A DNA stretch of 6,018 nt from an uncultured Mycoplasmatota bacterium (lineage in GTDB: Bacteria; Bacillota_I; Bacilli_A; RF39; UBA660). Within the stretch, counting starts at the first letter, position 1. The number at the start of each line of letters is the position of its first letter. The notes under the pieces are model-generated. The model ran no database searches. It had not been told where the DNA came from and was given only the letters and a program-made list of their open reading frames with translations. The stretch covers positions 1-6,018 of the forward strand of contig CAMYRF010000062.1 in the NCBI GenBank assembly GCA_947296775.1. Reading direction: 5' to 3'. The position numbers were made by a program, and so were the translations under genes. Positions 5,994 to 6,018 of this stretch are shown here, piece after piece.

Positions 5994-6018
5994 TGGCGCT
6001 CAATGTAGGACTCGAACC
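5994..6018 (-). tRNA. 3' end of a second tRNA, identity unknown (partial)
   Basis: Only the last 25 nt are in the window. The minus strand gives the T loop and 3' T-stem (GG-TTCGAGT-CCTAC), the acceptor 3' strand ATTGAGC, discriminator G73 and an encoded CCA. The visible T-arm part is identical to that of the adjacent tRNA-Asn, but the acceptor differs. The expected 5' strand is GCTCAAT or a wobble variant. G73 is compatible with Asn, Asp, Glu, Gln, Ser or Trp; the anticodon is outside the window. The 3-nt gap to tRNA-Asn implies co-transcription. Confidence 0.85.

Noticed and set aside
1..6018. CRISPR arrays, insertion sequences, attachment sites or phage genes
   Set aside because: No repeated spacer pattern, transposase, integrase or terminal inverted repeats were seen. 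A tRNA gene can serve as an integration site, but no duplicated tRNA 3' end with adjacent foreign genes is present; the second CCA end belongs to a tandem tRNA.

Overview
The window is AT-rich DNA with five protein genes, all on the minus strand. They are followed, at the right-hand end and also on the minus strand, by one complete tRNA gene and one partial tRNA gene. Read in the direction of transcription (high to low coordinates) the order is: tRNA (partial), tRNA-Asn(GTT), intrinsic terminator, pgi, gatC, gatA, gatB, aspS (runs off the left edge). Coding density is very high. Spacers between the protein genes are 10 bp, 1 bp, a 1-nt overlap and 5 bp, so pgi-gatC-gatA-gatB-aspS looks like one transcription unit. 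No stretch of more than 300 bases lacks a gene.

The organism is most likely a low-GC Gram-positive bacterium (Bacillota or a Mycoplasmatota-like relative, for example an uncultured gut lineage). The evidence is the strong AT bias, AGGAGG-type ribosome binding sites, a Bacillus-style GatB without zinc cysteines, a Bacillus-style glucose-6-phosphate isomerase, and 3' CCA encoded in the tRNA genes. TGA is used as a true stop at the end of gatB, so the Mycoplasma/Spiroplasma code (TGA = Trp) is not in use. Species or genus cannot be named from this sequence.

Functionally, gatCAB encodes the three subunits of the tRNA-dependent amidotransferase, which turns misacylated Glu-tRNA(Gln) and/or Asp-tRNA(Asn) into Gln-tRNA(Gln)/Asn-tRNA(Asn). 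aspS makes Asp-tRNA and, if non-discriminating, also the Asp-tRNA(Asn) precursor. A tRNA-Asn gene lies just upstream of the cluster. Two sequence clues disagree about whether the Asn route is used. AspS carries a His in its anticodon-binding OB fold that is associated with relaxed tRNA choice. The tRNA-Asn, however, has G1-C72 instead of the U1-A72 pair that GatCAB is known to recognise. pgi, a glycolytic gene, heads the operon and encodes a shortened but apparently active enzyme.

The most unusual spot is the 65-74 bp between tRNA-Asn and pgi. A strong terminator fills nearly all of it, leaving no room for a conventional promoter downstream. A plausible promoter has its -10 element in the terminator loop, so its transcript would lack the 5' arm of the hairpin. 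I found no clearly new system, mobile element or CRISPR array here.
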